DNA of 64,000 nt from Candidatus Saccharimonadota bacterium (GTDB lineage Bacteria > Patescibacteriota > Saccharimonadia > Saccharimonadales > Saccharimonadaceae), in contig JAFUEB010000001.1 in NCBI GenBank assembly GCA_017464135.1, positions 1 to 64,000 on the forward strand. The letters run 5' to 3'. Under the pieces are notes generated by a model. It saw only the letters and a list, made by a program, of their open reading frames with translations, did not search any database and had not been told where the DNA came from. This document shows, one piece after another, positions 9,111-17,142 of this stretch; within the stretch, counting starts at the first letter, position 1; each line of letters opens with the position of its first letter. Position numbers and translations under genes: made by a program.

Positions 9111-9645
9111 AAGTGTCTGTATCCACCGAGACAATTTCGCCCTGCTTGATGAATGCAGGAACCTTAATTACCACGCCAGTTTCGAGCGTTGCATCCTTCA
9201 TTACTGAAGAAGTCGTATCGCCCTTTACGGCTGTTTCTGTATAAGTAACTTCAAGCCACAAGTTCTTTGGTAGTACCAAGTTAATTGGTGTACCATTGTA
9301 GAACTGAATTTCCATTTCATCACCATCTTTCATGAAATCTTTCATGTCACCAACCATGTCAGCAGAAAGTTCATATTGTTCAAAAGACTCTGGGTCCATG
9401 AAATAGAATTTTTCATCATCACGGTAAAGGTACTGCACCTTGCGGGTAGTCACTTCGGCCGGTTCAATTTTTTCTTGGCCTTTAAAAGTTTTTGGGAGAA
9501 GAGCACCCGTCACGAGATTTTTTACTTTCACGTTGACGATAGAACCGCCTCTACCCATTACTTTTTGGGAGTACTCTACCACCTTATACGGCTGGCCGTC
9601 TAAAGTAATCAGAGTATTCTTCTTTAGATCTGTTGGTCCGTACAT
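9088..9645 (-). CDS. efp: translation elongation factor P
   Basis: This is a full-length 185-residue EF-P with an N-terminal KOW-like domain, a central OB domain and a C-terminal OB domain ending in a DTDTYEYRGR motif. EF-P relieves ribosome stalling at polyproline. The tip of the loop that reaches the peptidyl-transferase centre reads MGRGGS, placing Arg32 where Lys is modified in E. coli and many bacteria. Pseudomonas-type EF-P has Arg there, rhamnosylated by EarP. No modification enzyme is in the window. It precedes the TlyA-like gene and follows the S6-SSB-S18 cluster. Confidence 0.95.
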   Translation of the reverse strand: MYGPTDLKKNTLITLDGQPYKVVEYSQKVMGRGGSIVNVKVKNLVTGALLPKTFKGQEKIEPAEVTTRKVQYLYRDDEKFYFMDPESFEQYELSADMVGDMKDFMKDGDEMEIQFYNGTPINLVLPKNLWLEVTYTETAVKGDTTSSVMKDATLETGVVIKVPAFIKQGEIVSVDTDTYEYRGRK

Positions 9646-9656
9646 TTTTCGACTCC

Positions 9657-9854
9657 TTAATTATTTGATACAAATGGCAAAAGTGCTAGATGACGTGCAC
9701 GCTTGATAGCAACTGCGAGTTGGCGTTGTTGCTTAGCTGAAAGACCAGTCTTTGAGATTGGTTCAATGCGGCCATAAGAATCAATGTAACGTTGCAAAGT
9801 CTTCGTATCGCGATAGTCGAAATAGACATTTGGATCATTCTTGAATTTTTTCAT
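9657..9854 (-). CDS. rpsR: 30S ribosomal protein bS18
   Basis: The 65-residue basic protein contains the S18 signatures [18 protein letters not shown] and the KxQRQLAxAIKRARxLALLP helix. It binds the 30S platform next to bS6. It is the last gene of the conserved rpsF-ssb-rpsR cluster. Confidence 0.96.
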   Translation of the reverse strand: MKKFKNDPNVYFDYRDTKTLQRYIDSYGRIEPISKTGLSAKQQRQLAVAIKRARHLALLPFVSNN

Positions 9855-9881
9855 TTTACATCCTTCCTTCGCTTAAATTTA

Positions 9882-10319
9882 TTAAAATGGAACTTCACTG
9901 AGATCAATTTCTTCCGGGATGTCTTCTGGAATGTCTTCCTGTGAAGCACTAGCCGGAGCGCTGGAACTGCCCGAAGTATTACCACCATCACGTCCACCCA
10001 CGAAGTTGAAGTCTTCAACTACGATTTCAACACTGGAACGCTTGTTGCCGTTTTTGTCTTCCCAGGCTCTTTGGTTCAAACGACCTGATACTAGGACGCC
10101 ATTACCTTTTTTGCCATATTGGGCAATCGTTTCGGCCAACTTACCCCAAGCTGAACAATCGATAAATGATACTTCTTCTTTTTGTTCGCCGTCCGTACCA
10201 CGATAATTGCGGTTTACGGCTACCGTAAAGCTACATACTGATGAACCACCGGTAGTAGTACGAAGTTCTGGATCACGGGTGATGTTACCAGTGATAATCG
10301 CTTTGGAAAATCCGCGCAT
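9882..10319 (-). CDS. ssb: single-stranded DNA-binding protein
   Basis: The 145-residue SSB has an OB fold covering about residues 1-108 (start MRGFSKAIITGNITRDPELR, FTVAVNRNYRG, WGKLAETIAQYGKKG), a Gly/Ser-rich linker, and an acidic C-terminal tip ending EIDLSEVPF. That tip departs slightly from the usual DDIPF but keeps the acidic-Pro-Phe end that recruits repair and replication partners. It sits 3 nt after rpsF in the common S6-SSB-S18 order. Confidence 0.95.
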   Translation of the reverse strand: MRGFSKAIITGNITRDPELRTTTGGSSVCSFTVAVNRNYRGTDGEQKEEVSFIDCSAWGKLAETIAQYGKKGNGVLVSGRLNQRAWEDKNGNKRSSVEIVVEDFNFVGGRDGGNTSGSSSAPASASQEDIPEDIPEEIDLSEVPF

Positions 10320-10322
10320 AAA

Positions 10323-10685
10323 TTACTCTCCTTGTTTTTCGTTAGACTCTTCCGTCGAATCCTCTTCCTTCTGTTTGCGACGAGAAGCATATTTTGCTTT
10401 ACGTTCGTCAACACGAACGAGAAGGTAACGGAGAACTTCATCGGTAATGTTGAGGACACTCGAAAGCTTAGCTGGAGCTTCAGCTGGGAGTTCAACGTCA
10501 ATGAAGTAATACACAGCAAAATCCTGACCGCTGATGGAATACGCCAAGCGCTTCTTGCCGTCATTTTCCTCTTTGGTGATTTTACCGCCGTTGTCTTCAA
10601 TAAGTTTCTTCACCTTATTGACGACTGGGTCCAGATTCATTTCGAGATCTGGATGAAATAGGATTGAAAGTTCGTATTCTTTCAT
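10323..10685 (-). CDS. rpsF: 30S ribosomal protein bS6
   Basis: The 120-residue protein starts with the S6 motif MKEYELSILFHPDLE and contains the KKRLAYSI-like core strand and a basic, Glu/Lys-rich tail. It pairs with bS18 on the small subunit. A TATAAT at 10716-10721 and an AAAGGAGT site 3 nt before the ATG give a leader of about 25 nt, so this cluster is translated with a Shine-Dalgarno site. Confidence 0.95.
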   Translation of the reverse strand: MKEYELSILFHPDLEMNLDPVVNKVKKLIEDNGGKITKEENDGKKRLAYSISGQDFAVYYFIDVELPAEAPAKLSSVLNITDEVLRYLLVRVDERKAKYASRRKQKEEDSTEESNEKQGE

Positions 10686-10762
10686 ATGACTCCTTTGGTT
10701 AAAGCAAACGCGAATATTATACCGTTTGCTGAGCTAATATTACCGATTCATTATAGCACGAA

Positions 10763-10788
10763 GGCGGAAAACTGTCTAGTCTTCCGCC
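10763..10788 (-). terminator. hairpin between metK and rpsF
   Basis: GGCGGAA pairs with TTCCGCC (10763-10769 with 10782-10788), extended inward by a short GAC/GTT step. There is no strong T run after it on the minus strand, so it may attenuate rather than fully end metK transcription. Two TATAAT boxes follow before rpsF. Confidence 0.5.
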
Positions 10789-10817
10789 CCTGTCAAAGCC
10801 TAACCGTAATAGATTAA

Positions 10818-11780
10818 CTATTTGTCCCAGTCAAACTCATGGCCATAATGACCATATCTTGCGGTCTTTTCGTAAATTGGACGCTTCAAATTGAGGAATT
10901 TGATGATGCCGCGTGGCGTTAAATCATAACCTTCAATTTCTTCTGGCTTACCATCCACAATCACCGTTTGTTCAAGTGGCTCTGCCTTGCCAATCGCATA
11001 AGCAAGACGCACCAATACTTCTTTTGCGTGGCGCTTCTTGAGATAATCCACAGCAATTTTACGAGCCATGTATGCCGCTGAACGGTCAACCTTTGATGCA
11101 TCCTTACCAGAATAACAACCACCACCAATCGCGATACGTGGGCCATAGTTATCAACGATGAGTTTACGACCAGTGAGGCCAGTGTCAGCATCAAAACCAC
11201 CTTGCTTCCAGTCACCAGCTGGGTTTAAGTGTAGTTCGAGTTTGCCTTTTAATTTCCTATCCTTAATGAATTTCTCGACCATTTCTTTAAGCTCGGCCTT
11301 TGAAACATTCTGAAAGCTCGCCACAATCGAATCAATTGTGCCATCCGGCGCAATCGTAACTTGCGTCTTACCATCATAAGGATATTTGTCATAGATAAAC
11401 TCATTCAAATTTCTAGATAGGACGACTTCGAGTGGCAAAAGCTCTGGGGTTTCGTCACACGCATAGCCAATCATGATGCCTTGGTCACCGGCACCACCCG
11501 TATCAACGCCTTGTGCAATTTCTGGTGACTGCTTCACAATCTTTGTATGGACTTCGACATCATCTCCCGCAATTCTTTTTACAATTGCAGGTATGTCTAC
11601 ATCGCCCTTTGATGTGATTTCGCCGGTCACAAAAACAACACCGTGTCCGCCACAGGTCTCTGCTGCCACGCGGGAATCCGGGTCTTGTGCGAGGTACGCA
11701 TCAAGAATCGCGTCCGAGATTTGGTCACATAATTTATCTGGGTGTTTTGGAGAAACGCTCTCCGCTGTTCTGTAGAACAT
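10818..11780 (-). CDS. metK: S-adenosylmethionine synthetase
   Basis: The start is the ATG at 11780 (MFYRTAESVSPKHPDKL); an in-frame upstream start would lie in the riboswitch. The 320-residue enzyme makes SAM from methionine and ATP. It keeps the ATP site SVSPKHPDK, the GAGDQG loop and the GGGxxSGKDxxKVDRSAAY signature. It is about 60 residues shorter than typical MetK because of compact loops. SAM from this enzyme would feed the methyltransferases encoded nearby. A SAM-I-like riboswitch covers the whole leader. Confidence 0.95.
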   Translation of the reverse strand: MFYRTAESVSPKHPDKLCDQISDAILDAYLAQDPDSRVAAETCGGHGVVFVTGEITSKGDVDIPAIVKRIAGDDVEVHTKIVKQSPEIAQGVDTGGAGDQGIMIGYACDETPELLPLEVVLSRNLNEFIYDKYPYDGKTQVTIAPDGTIDSIVASFQNVSKAELKEMVEKFIKDRKLKGKLELHLNPAGDWKQGGFDADTGLTGRKLIVDNYGPRIAIGGGCYSGKDASKVDRSAAYMARKIAVDYLKKRHAKEVLVRLAYAIGKAEPLEQTVIVDGKPEEIEGYDLTPRGIIKFLNLKRPIYEKTARYGHYGHEFDWDK

Positions 11781-11880
11781 ATCTTTCCTTTCTTTGGACG
11801 GAATTACCACCTTGGTTAAACTAGGTTGGTATGGGGGTCATCGGGCCGTTCCCTCGCCTCATTCTTGATATTAATGTTGT
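11776..11880 (-). promoter_or_regulatory. SAM-I-type riboswitch in the metK leader
   Basis: The minus-strand leader matches the SAM-I core in order: ATCAAGA, GAGGGAACGGCCCGATGA, CAACC, AAGGTGGTAATTCC and GGAAAGAT. P1 can form between ATATC near 11868 and GATAT, whose last two bases belong to the metK start codon; AACAT upstream could extend pairing into the codon. The P3 apical hairpin is nearly absent, making a very compact aptamer, and there is no separate terminator. Control is therefore probably translational, with SAM binding closing P1 over the start. A SAM-I/IV variant is an alternative name. Confidence 0.85.
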
Positions 11881-11936
11881 CTTTTTATTGTAGCATCAAA
11901 AACCCGAAGACGCTAGACTTTTATTGTTGTAATTTT

Positions 11937-14219
11937 TTAATACTCTTCAGGGGTGTTAACGCTACCAGCGTTGGCGAGTTGATCAAATTCGTCCATCGAC
12001 GTAATTAATAAGTCACGTGGTTTGTTGCCGTTTTGTGGACCAATCACGCCAATTTCTTCAAACCAGATTGCGAGGCCTGATACGAAGCCATGGCCTTTAC
12101 CGAGATATGTCTGGAGCATGGCCGTCGAGAATTTACCTTTATTCAGCGAAATTTCCACGGCCTTACGAACCATCGGATCATTCGGATCAAATCTACGGCC
12201 GAGGTCGCCAATTGCACCGCCCATTTCTGGACCCATGCCCTTAATAGCTACAGCTTGCGCAATCACTTCCTTGTTATAGTTAGGTGGACGTTGCTCACGC
12301 AGGAAGTTCGTCACCTTCTCAATATCCTCATCCGGTGACCAAGCACCCTGGATACGCTCCGGGCCATTGGTCGTCTTTTCCGTCGAAAGTAACATATCAC
12401 CTTGGCCGAGTAGTTTCTCTGCACCAGATAAATCGAGAATAATACGCGATTCCATCGAGGTCAGCACGCGGAAAGCGATACGTGACGGAATGTTACCTTT
12501 AATAAGACCGGTAATCACTTTTACAATCGGTTTCTGCGTTGCGAGTACCAGATGCATACCAGCAGCACGACCAAGCTGTGCCACACGGACAATCAGTGGC
12601 TCAAGTTCCTTCGAGGCTTGCATCATAAGATCACTCATTTCATCAATCACAATCACGATGTATGGCATCTTACTGATTTTCTCTTTTTCCTCTTCCGTGA
12701 CTTCATTCTCACCAGCCTCTTTCAACTTCGCCGCTTTTTCTTCCATCTTACGGTTATATTCGCCAATCTTTTTGACCTTTTCCTCCGCCATCAAATGGTA
12801 ACGTCGATCCATTTCATTCGCGGCCCATTTCATCGCAGAAAGCGCTTTCGTCGTATCCGTAATCACTGGCGTAAGTAGGTGTGGAATATCATTATATTGC
12901 ACCATTTCCACCTGCTTCGGATCCACAATAATAAGACGCATATCTGAAGGTGAATTACGATATAGAAGTGACATAATGAGCGTATTCGTCATCACGGACT
13001 TACCTGAACCAGTCGTACCAGCAATGAGAAGGTGTGGCATACCGGCAAGATCTGCAACCACTGGCTTACCAGAAATATCCTTACCAATCGCAAAGGTAAG
13101 TGGTTCTTTAGCGTGTTTCCATTCTTCGCTCTCGATAATACCCCTAAGTGATACGGAAGCCGATTTTACATTTGGTACTTCCACACCAATCAGCTGTGTA
13201 CCAGGAATTGGCGCTTCAATACGCACGGTCTTCGCCGAAAGATTATAAGCGAGCTCCTTATCGCGCGCTGCAATCTTCGCAAGGTTCACGCCACCTGGCG
13301 CGCGCAAAGTATACTGCGTCACGCGTGGACCAATATTTGCATCTTCCATCTCTACTTCAATCCCAAATTCCGAGAAAGTCTTCTGAATAATATAGGCATT
13401 TTGCTTCACATTGCCCGGATCTTGCGGAGTTTGTTTCTTGCTAAGAAGCGCCGTCGTTGGCATCTTCCATTCTGGATCCGAAATCGAAACGAGCGCCTTG
13501 GCTTCTTCTGGCTTTTCCGGAACCGCCACCTTCGCTAGTGCCGGTTGATGAATTTCTGGTGCCTTTTTACGACCAAACAAACCATGCTTTACCGGTGCTT
13601 CTTTGGCAGCGGCTGTCGCGCCAAGGCCTGAATTAACCTTTATTTCAATCTGTCCAAGTTTCTTGTCTTTTTCGTCAGTATTCTCTTCGACTGGTTTCTT
13701 ACCCGGCTTCACGATATTCTTTGTATCCTTAAATAACGTGATCGGCGAAACTTGCAAGATAAATGCGGTCGTAATAAAGATTAATACAATGTAGAAGAAC
13801 AGTACGACGCCGTCGCCAAACACGCCAACTAGCATGTCGTTTAGCCATTTTCCTACCGAACCGCCATTGTGCCAAATCGCCCCAATACCGGAAATCCAAA
13901 TAATCATTAAAATACTTGCCAGATATACCGGAATTGCAACCTTGTTATTCTCGCTACGGAGTTTTTTCACAGCTAAATACACGAGTAGTGGTGGCAAAAA
14001 GTAAGCCGCAACCCCGAGCCAACTTAAGATTGTACGGTGCACCATATTAAGAGTCGACTTGTCTTCACTAAACCACGTGATTACGAAAAATAGCGCAATC
14101 GCAATCATTAAAATGCCCATGATTTGTCGCCAGAATCCACCTGGAAGTTCATGTTCAACTGGAGCTTCTTTTCTAGCACGAGATGTTTTTCTAGATGATT
14201 TTCGTTTTCTACCTGCCAT
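11937..14219 (-). CDS. ftsK: FtsK/SpoIIIE DNA translocase
   Basis: The protein of about 760 residues has a basic N-terminus, four membrane helices (about 30-165), a linker, and a RecA-like motor with Walker A AGTTGSGKSV, Walker B VIVIDEMSDLMM and the ATQKPxxxVITGLIKGNIPSR region, ending in a winged-helix gamma domain (last about 75 residues). It pumps chromosomal DNA through the division septum. I prefer the ATG at 14219 because a TATAAT ends 7 nt before it; the ATG at 14225 lies only 1 nt from that box. Confidence 0.94.
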   Translation of the reverse strand: MAGRKRKSSRKTSRARKEAPVEHELPGGFWRQIMGILMIAIALFFVITWFSEDKSTLNMVHRTILSWLGVAAYFLPPLLVYLAVKKLRSENNKVAIPVYLASILMIIWISGIGAIWHNGGSVGKWLNDMLVGVFGDGVVLFFYIVLIFITTAFILQVSPITLFKDTKNIVKPGKKPVEENTDEKDKKLGQIEIKVNSGLGATAAAKEAPVKHGLFGRKKAPEIHQPALAKVAVPEKPEEAKALVSISDPEWKMPTTALLSKKQTPQDPGNVKQNAYIIQKTFSEFGIEVEMEDANIGPRVTQYTLRAPGGVNLAKIAARDKELAYNLSAKTVRIEAPIPGTQLIGVEVPNVKSASVSLRGIIESEEWKHAKEPLTFAIGKDISGKPVVADLAGMPHLLIAGTTGSGKSVMTNTLIMSLLYRNSPSDMRLIIVDPKQVEMVQYNDIPHLLTPVITDTTKALSAMKWAANEMDRRYHLMAEEKVKKIGEYNRKMEEKAAKLKEAGENEVTEEEKEKISKMPYIVIVIDEMSDLMMQASKELEPLIVRVAQLGRAAGMHLVLATQKPIVKVITGLIKGNIPSRIAFRVLTSMESRIILDLSGAEKLLGQGDMLLSTEKTTNGPERIQGAWSPDEDIEKVTNFLREQRPPNYNKEVIAQAVAIKGMGPEMGGAIGDLGRRFDPNDPMVRKAVEISLNKGKFSTAMLQTYLGKGHGFVSGLAIWFEEIGVIGPQNGNKPRDLLITSMDEFDQLANAGSVNTPEEY

Positions 14220-14226
14220 ATTCATT

Positions 14227-14232
14227 ATTATA
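14227..14232 (-). promoter_or_regulatory. -10 box, 7 nt before ftsK ATG
   Basis: TATAAT on the minus strand with 7 nt to the second ATG of the frame. It decides the start codon and predicts a leaderless ftsK mRNA. Confidence 0.6.
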
Positions 14233-14270
14233 ACATAGTTTTAAGCTTTTGCTTATTTTAATAAAGAGAA

Positions 14271-14294
14271 AGGCCTGAGTAATAACTCAGGCCT
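14271..14294 (-). terminator. terminator after the 84-residue gene
   Basis: A 9-bp perfect stem AGGCCTGAG/CTCAGGCCT with a 6-nt loop is followed on the minus strand by a TTCTCTTTATT tract, 8 nt past the stop codon. Confidence 0.8.
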
Positions 14295-14301
14295 ATATGG
14301 G

Positions 14302-14556
14302 TTACATTGCGTCGGAAATGCGTTTGGAAAGATCAAGGGCGGCGTCATACTGGGGACGATTGAAATCGTCATTGATGCAAGACAGAACTCTAATCGGTTC
14401 ATCGAGTTGTGACAATAAATTCGAAAGATTTTCATGTCCCACCTCGCGGCGAACCGTTACATCATGAGCTTCTGCTCTATCGACCCAGGAGTCGAACCGC
14501 TTTCGGATTCTCTCCGTTTCGTCAATTGCCCATTGTAAAGTACCAATACATGCCAT
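14302..14556 (-). CDS. small uncharacterised protein, 84 residues
   Basis: No family recognised. The 84-residue, mostly helical, charged soluble protein has no signal peptide or membrane segment and two Cys residues. Reality is supported by a near-consensus promoter, a ribosome site GGGGGG placed 8-14 nt before the ATG, and a terminator directly after the stop. The GGGGGT-type ribosome site is shared with the three M15 peptidase genes of this window, hinting at common translational treatment. Confidence 0.7.
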   Translation of the reverse strand: MACIGTLQWAIDETERIRKRFDSWVDRAEAHDVTVRREVGHENLSNLLSQLDEPIRVLSCINDDFNRPQYDAALDLSKRISDAM

Positions 14557-14599
14557 AAGTTAATACCCCCCTAACTCTAATATTGGCATACCTCATATA

Positions 14600-14628
14600 A
14601 TTATAGCACAGATTACCAAAAAAGTCAA
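14600..14628 (-). promoter_or_regulatory. strong promoter of the 84-residue gene
   Basis: TTGACT and TATAAT are spaced by exactly 17 nt on the minus strand, among the best sigma70-type matches in the window. The leader is about 40 nt. Confidence 0.8.
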
Positions 14629-14670
14629 GTTTTGACGCTAATTCCCTAATGTGGTAAAATATATGAGTAT

Positions 14671-14745
14671 TGGACCGTCGCCAAGCGGTAAGGCACTGGG
14701 TTTTGGTCCCAGCATTCGCAGGTTCGAATCCTGCCGGTCCAGCCA
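14671..14745 (+). tRNA. tRNA-Gln (TTG)
   Basis: A full cloverleaf is visible: acceptor TGGACCG/CGGTCCA, anticodon stem CTGGG/CCCAG around TTTTGGT (anticodon TTG), and T-loop TTCGAAT. The discriminator is G and CCA is encoded. A TAAAAT box at 14655-14660 precedes it. Confidence 0.96.
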
Positions 14746-14787
14746 AGATAGAAAAATAGCGAGCTTGCTCGGTATTTTTTTATCTTG
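14744..14787 (+). terminator. long hairpin terminator after tRNA-Gln
   Basis: A nearly perfect inverted repeat runs from CAAGATA through CGAGC and back through GCTCG to TATCTTG, about 20 bp with one G/G mismatch, and includes a T-rich arm. It starts at the tRNA CCA end. Confidence 0.75.
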
Positions 14788-14806
14788 CGACCGGTCTTGG
14801 ATAAAT

Positions 14807-14826
14807 ATCCTGCCGGTCCAGCCAAG
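14807..14826 (+). repeat. 20-bp duplicate of the tRNA-Gln 3' end
   Basis: ATCCTGCCGGTCCAGCCAAG occurs at 14728-14747, within the tRNA-Gln T-arm, acceptor and CCA, and again here 79 bp downstream. No tRNA body precedes the second copy, so it is a fragment lying between two terminators. Confidence 0.85.
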
Positions 14827-14841
14827 TTTAAGAATAAAAAA

Positions 14842-14865
14842 CGAGAGCCGTGCTCTCGCTTTTTT
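14842..14865. terminator. bidirectional terminator
   Basis: CGAGAGC/GCTCTCG with a 3-nt loop is flanked by an A run on the left and a T run on the right, so it can act on both the tRNA-Gln side and the minus-strand ClbS-like gene. Confidence 0.8.
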
Positions 14866-14876
14866 GAGTAAACGCC

Positions 14877-14913
14877 GGCTGGATCTAGCGTGCGTTAGCA
14901 CGCGTCTCCAGCC
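14877..14913. repeat. two-part hairpin just after the ClbS-like stop
   Basis: An outer 7-bp stem (GGCTGGA/TCCAGCC) encloses a 6-bp GC-rich stem (GCGTGC/GCACGC). It lies 3 nt past the minus-strand stop codon. It may protect the mRNA 3' end before the following terminator. Confidence 0.6.
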
Positions 14914-14916
14914 ATT

Positions 14917-15465
14917 CTATAATGCTTTCTCGCAATTCTGCTTATGCGCTTTGAGTTTCTTCATTGCCCAGTCGTAATGGGAGGAAAGAACACTCACGAA
15001 ATATGAGCCAAGTACGGAACCACCAACCCAAGGATACATGCCTTTAGTGAATAATTGCTCTTCGCTCAGGCTTTCGGCTAGTTTCATCACGTCTTTATGC
15101 GACTTCTCGAACATTTTTCTTGCATCTTCTAGTGAAGTCTTTTGGTGCTTCTTCCAATATTCGACGTTCATATCACCGTAAGTCTTCCAAGTATATGGTT
15201 CTGGCAAAAATGGTGCATTACCACCTTTATTTAAGTTTGTATCGACGAATTCTAGCAACATTCGGTGCCATTCGTATAGATGTACCCAAATATCACGTAG
15301 ATTCTTGTCGCGCCCCCAGTGGCGTTCTTTCTTCGATGGATCATTAGAGAAATCAAACTCAGTGCTCATTTCTTTCTCGCTCATTCCATCAGCCATTTCA
15401 ATCAGCTTGGCGTAGTACTCTTCGCCAGCTTTTAATAAATCCTGTTTGTTGCGTGGTCTTGGCAT
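14917..15465 (-). CDS. ClbS/DfsB-family four-helix-bundle protein
   Basis: The 182-residue protein matches the ClbS/DfsB (DUF1706) pattern: start PRPRNKQDLLKAGEEYY, the RDIWVHLYEWHRMLLEF helix, and the C-terminal helix with SHYDWAMKKL. The family founder ClbS hydrolyses the colibactin cyclopropane and protects the producer; most relatives have no known substrate. There is no signal peptide. It is a single gene with its own promoter region (TATAAT near 15500) and terminator. A role in toxin self-protection here is only an inference from the family. Confidence 0.85.
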   Translation of the reverse strand: MPRPRNKQDLLKAGEEYYAKLIEMADGMSEKEMSTEFDFSNDPSKKERHWGRDKNLRDIWVHLYEWHRMLLEFVDTNLNKGGNAPFLPEPYTWKTYGDMNVEYWKKHQKTSLEDARKMFEKSHKDVMKLAESLSEEQLFTKGMYPWVGGSVLGSYFVSVLSSHYDWAMKKLKAHKQNCEKAL

Positions 15466-15523
15466 AAAATAAATCCCTGTTTATTCTTTTATTATAGCAT
15501 ATAGACCGATTGCACTATTCCCT

Positions 15524-16648
15524 TTACATCAAATCAAACACATAGCAAATCACAATATAAATAATCGATGCGAGATTTAAATAAATCAGATTAAATGTGT
15601 GCATCTTCCATTCCGAGCTAAGATTTGCCACGTACTCTCTAATTAATGAATTATTAAAATAGTACCACGGCGATTTCGCACCAATTCCCTCGATGTTTTT
15701 GTATCCATTTTTGGTCGCAATCACTCCCGATCGAAACACGTGAAAATCCGTCGTCGCAAACGCCACATTTTCTCCCGACCCCACCAATTTCTTTGAAAAG
15801 AGAAAATTTTGTCTCGTCGTTTTTGATTCGTCTTCCAGAAACATTTCTCCTTTAAACCTTTGACTAACTGCATAATTCTCCATGCATTTAGCTTCCGAAA
15901 TTGGCTCGTCGTGCCCTTGCCCGCCTGAAAAGACGAGTGCCGGCTGTATTCCAAATTTAGTTTTTTCACCCCGTGCAAATTTCAGCGCCGCATCGACTCG
16001 TTTTTTGAGCATTCCACCCGGCTTTCCATTATCAAGCACTTTGCAACCCAGCACTACTACATAGTCTTTTTGATGCTTTATTTTGCGGTGCGAACTTCGT
16101 AAAGCAATGTAAGTTGTCGCAATCATCATACATTCAAAATAGGTCAACGTAATCGAAATCACATTTTCAATCGCAAGCGAAATACAATATCCAGCATATG
16201 AATGTACATCAAATAAATTACCTAGGAAACCGTAAATATCTTTTACAAATAGTGTCCCGATAATTAATGAAAGTCCTAGCAAAAATCCCAAAACATTGGT
16301 CTTGCTTTTTCCTTCCACTACGATTAAAACCGTGTTTGAAATTAAGAGGAAAATCGCGAGTAAAATCATCAACGGAAAAACGTACATCGTGAAATTCGAA
16401 AACATCGTGCCGATGTCTGTGAAAAAAGCATACATGTTATAATCTTCCATCCCATACACGGTCATAATATTATAAAGCGTGAAACAATCTTTGATAATCA
16501 CACCAACTATAAAAATCATCACACCCATAATCGAGACGATTTCATACGAATAAATCGTTTTTTTAGTAATCTTTCGAATTCTTCTAAGACAAATTATTAG
16601 AAGTACAAAATAGAAAATCACTATCAAAAACTTGAATATCGTAAACAT
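15524..16648 (-). CDS. YdcF/SanA-like DUF218 membrane protein
   Basis: The 374-residue protein has about six N-terminal membrane helices (1-190) and then a DUF218 domain (about 205-345) with VVVLGCKVLDNGKPG, the LVFSGGQGHDEPISEA motif and the DESKTTRQNF motif. That is the layout of YdcF-like proteins with a membrane anchor, linked to envelope integrity though their reaction is not settled. A final hydrophobic segment closes the protein. It is a single minus-strand gene. Confidence 0.87.
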   Translation of the reverse strand: MFTIFKFLIVIFYFVLLIICLRRIRKITKKTIYSYEIVSIMGVMIFIVGVIIKDCFTLYNIMTVYGMEDYNMYAFFTDIGTMFSNFTMYVFPLMILLAIFLLISNTVLIVVEGKSKTNVLGFLLGLSLIIGTLFVKDIYGFLGNLFDVHSYAGYCISLAIENVISITLTYFECMMIATTYIALRSSHRKIKHQKDYVVVLGCKVLDNGKPGGMLKKRVDAALKFARGEKTKFGIQPALVFSGGQGHDEPISEAKCMENYAVSQRFKGEMFLEDESKTTRQNFLFSKKLVGSGENVAFATTDFHVFRSGVIATKNGYKNIEGIGAKSPWYYFNNSLIREYVANLSSEWKMHTFNLIYLNLASIIYIVICYVFDLM

Positions 16649-16689
16649 ACCTTTATTTTATTCTAAAAAACATCGAATTTCAAATCTGT

Positions 16690-16695
16690 TATAAT
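16690..16695 (+). promoter_or_regulatory. -10 box, 6 nt before the DUF1810 gene
   Basis: TATAAT followed by AAAGCT and the ATG. The same spacer type (AAAGNN) recurs at 28801, 33595 and 63803. Confidence 0.65.
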
Positions 16696-16701
16696 AAAGC
16701 T

Positions 16702-17142
16702 ATGTTAGATCGATTCATTGAAGCCCAAAATAGTAATTATTATGGCGAATTAACCCAATATGAAACTGCAAAAAAAGAACTAGAAGACGGTTTAAAACAA
16801 AGTCACTGGATGTGGTATATTTTTCCACAAATTAAAGGTCTCGGTCATAGTAACATGGCGGCAAAATACGCGATTCAGAACATCGGCGAAGCTACCGAAT
16901 ACTACAATAATTCCGTGCTTGGCACTCGTCTCGAAGAACTCGTTAAAATAACAAATCAAATCGAGGGCAAATCCGCCGAAGAAATCTTTGGCCACATTGA
17001 CGCGATGAAGTTTTTGTCCTGCCTCACGCTTTTTAACCAAGTCGCTCCCGAAAATCAGCTTTTTATTAGTGCCATCAACAAATACTATGATGGTCGTCGT
17101 GACGAAAAAACTCTCAAGATTCTTCGTGAACAACAAGATTAA
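16702..17142 (+). CDS. DUF1810 family protein
   Basis: The 146-residue protein carries the DUF1810 hallmarks: a start like LDRFIEAQ, the segment HWMWYIFPQIKGLGHS and the helix DAMKFLSCLTLF. Members are small soluble proteins of unknown biochemical role, sometimes annotated as calpastatin-like without support. It overlaps the convergent ABC permease gene by 4 nt. The very close -10 box predicts a leaderless mRNA. Confidence 0.9.
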   Translation: MLDRFIEAQNSNYYGELTQYETAKKELEDGLKQSHWMWYIFPQIKGLGHSNMAAKYAIQNIGEATEYYNNSVLGTRLEELVKITNQIEGKSAEEIFGHIDAMKFLSCLTLFNQVAPENQLFISAINKYYDGRRDEKTLKILREQQD

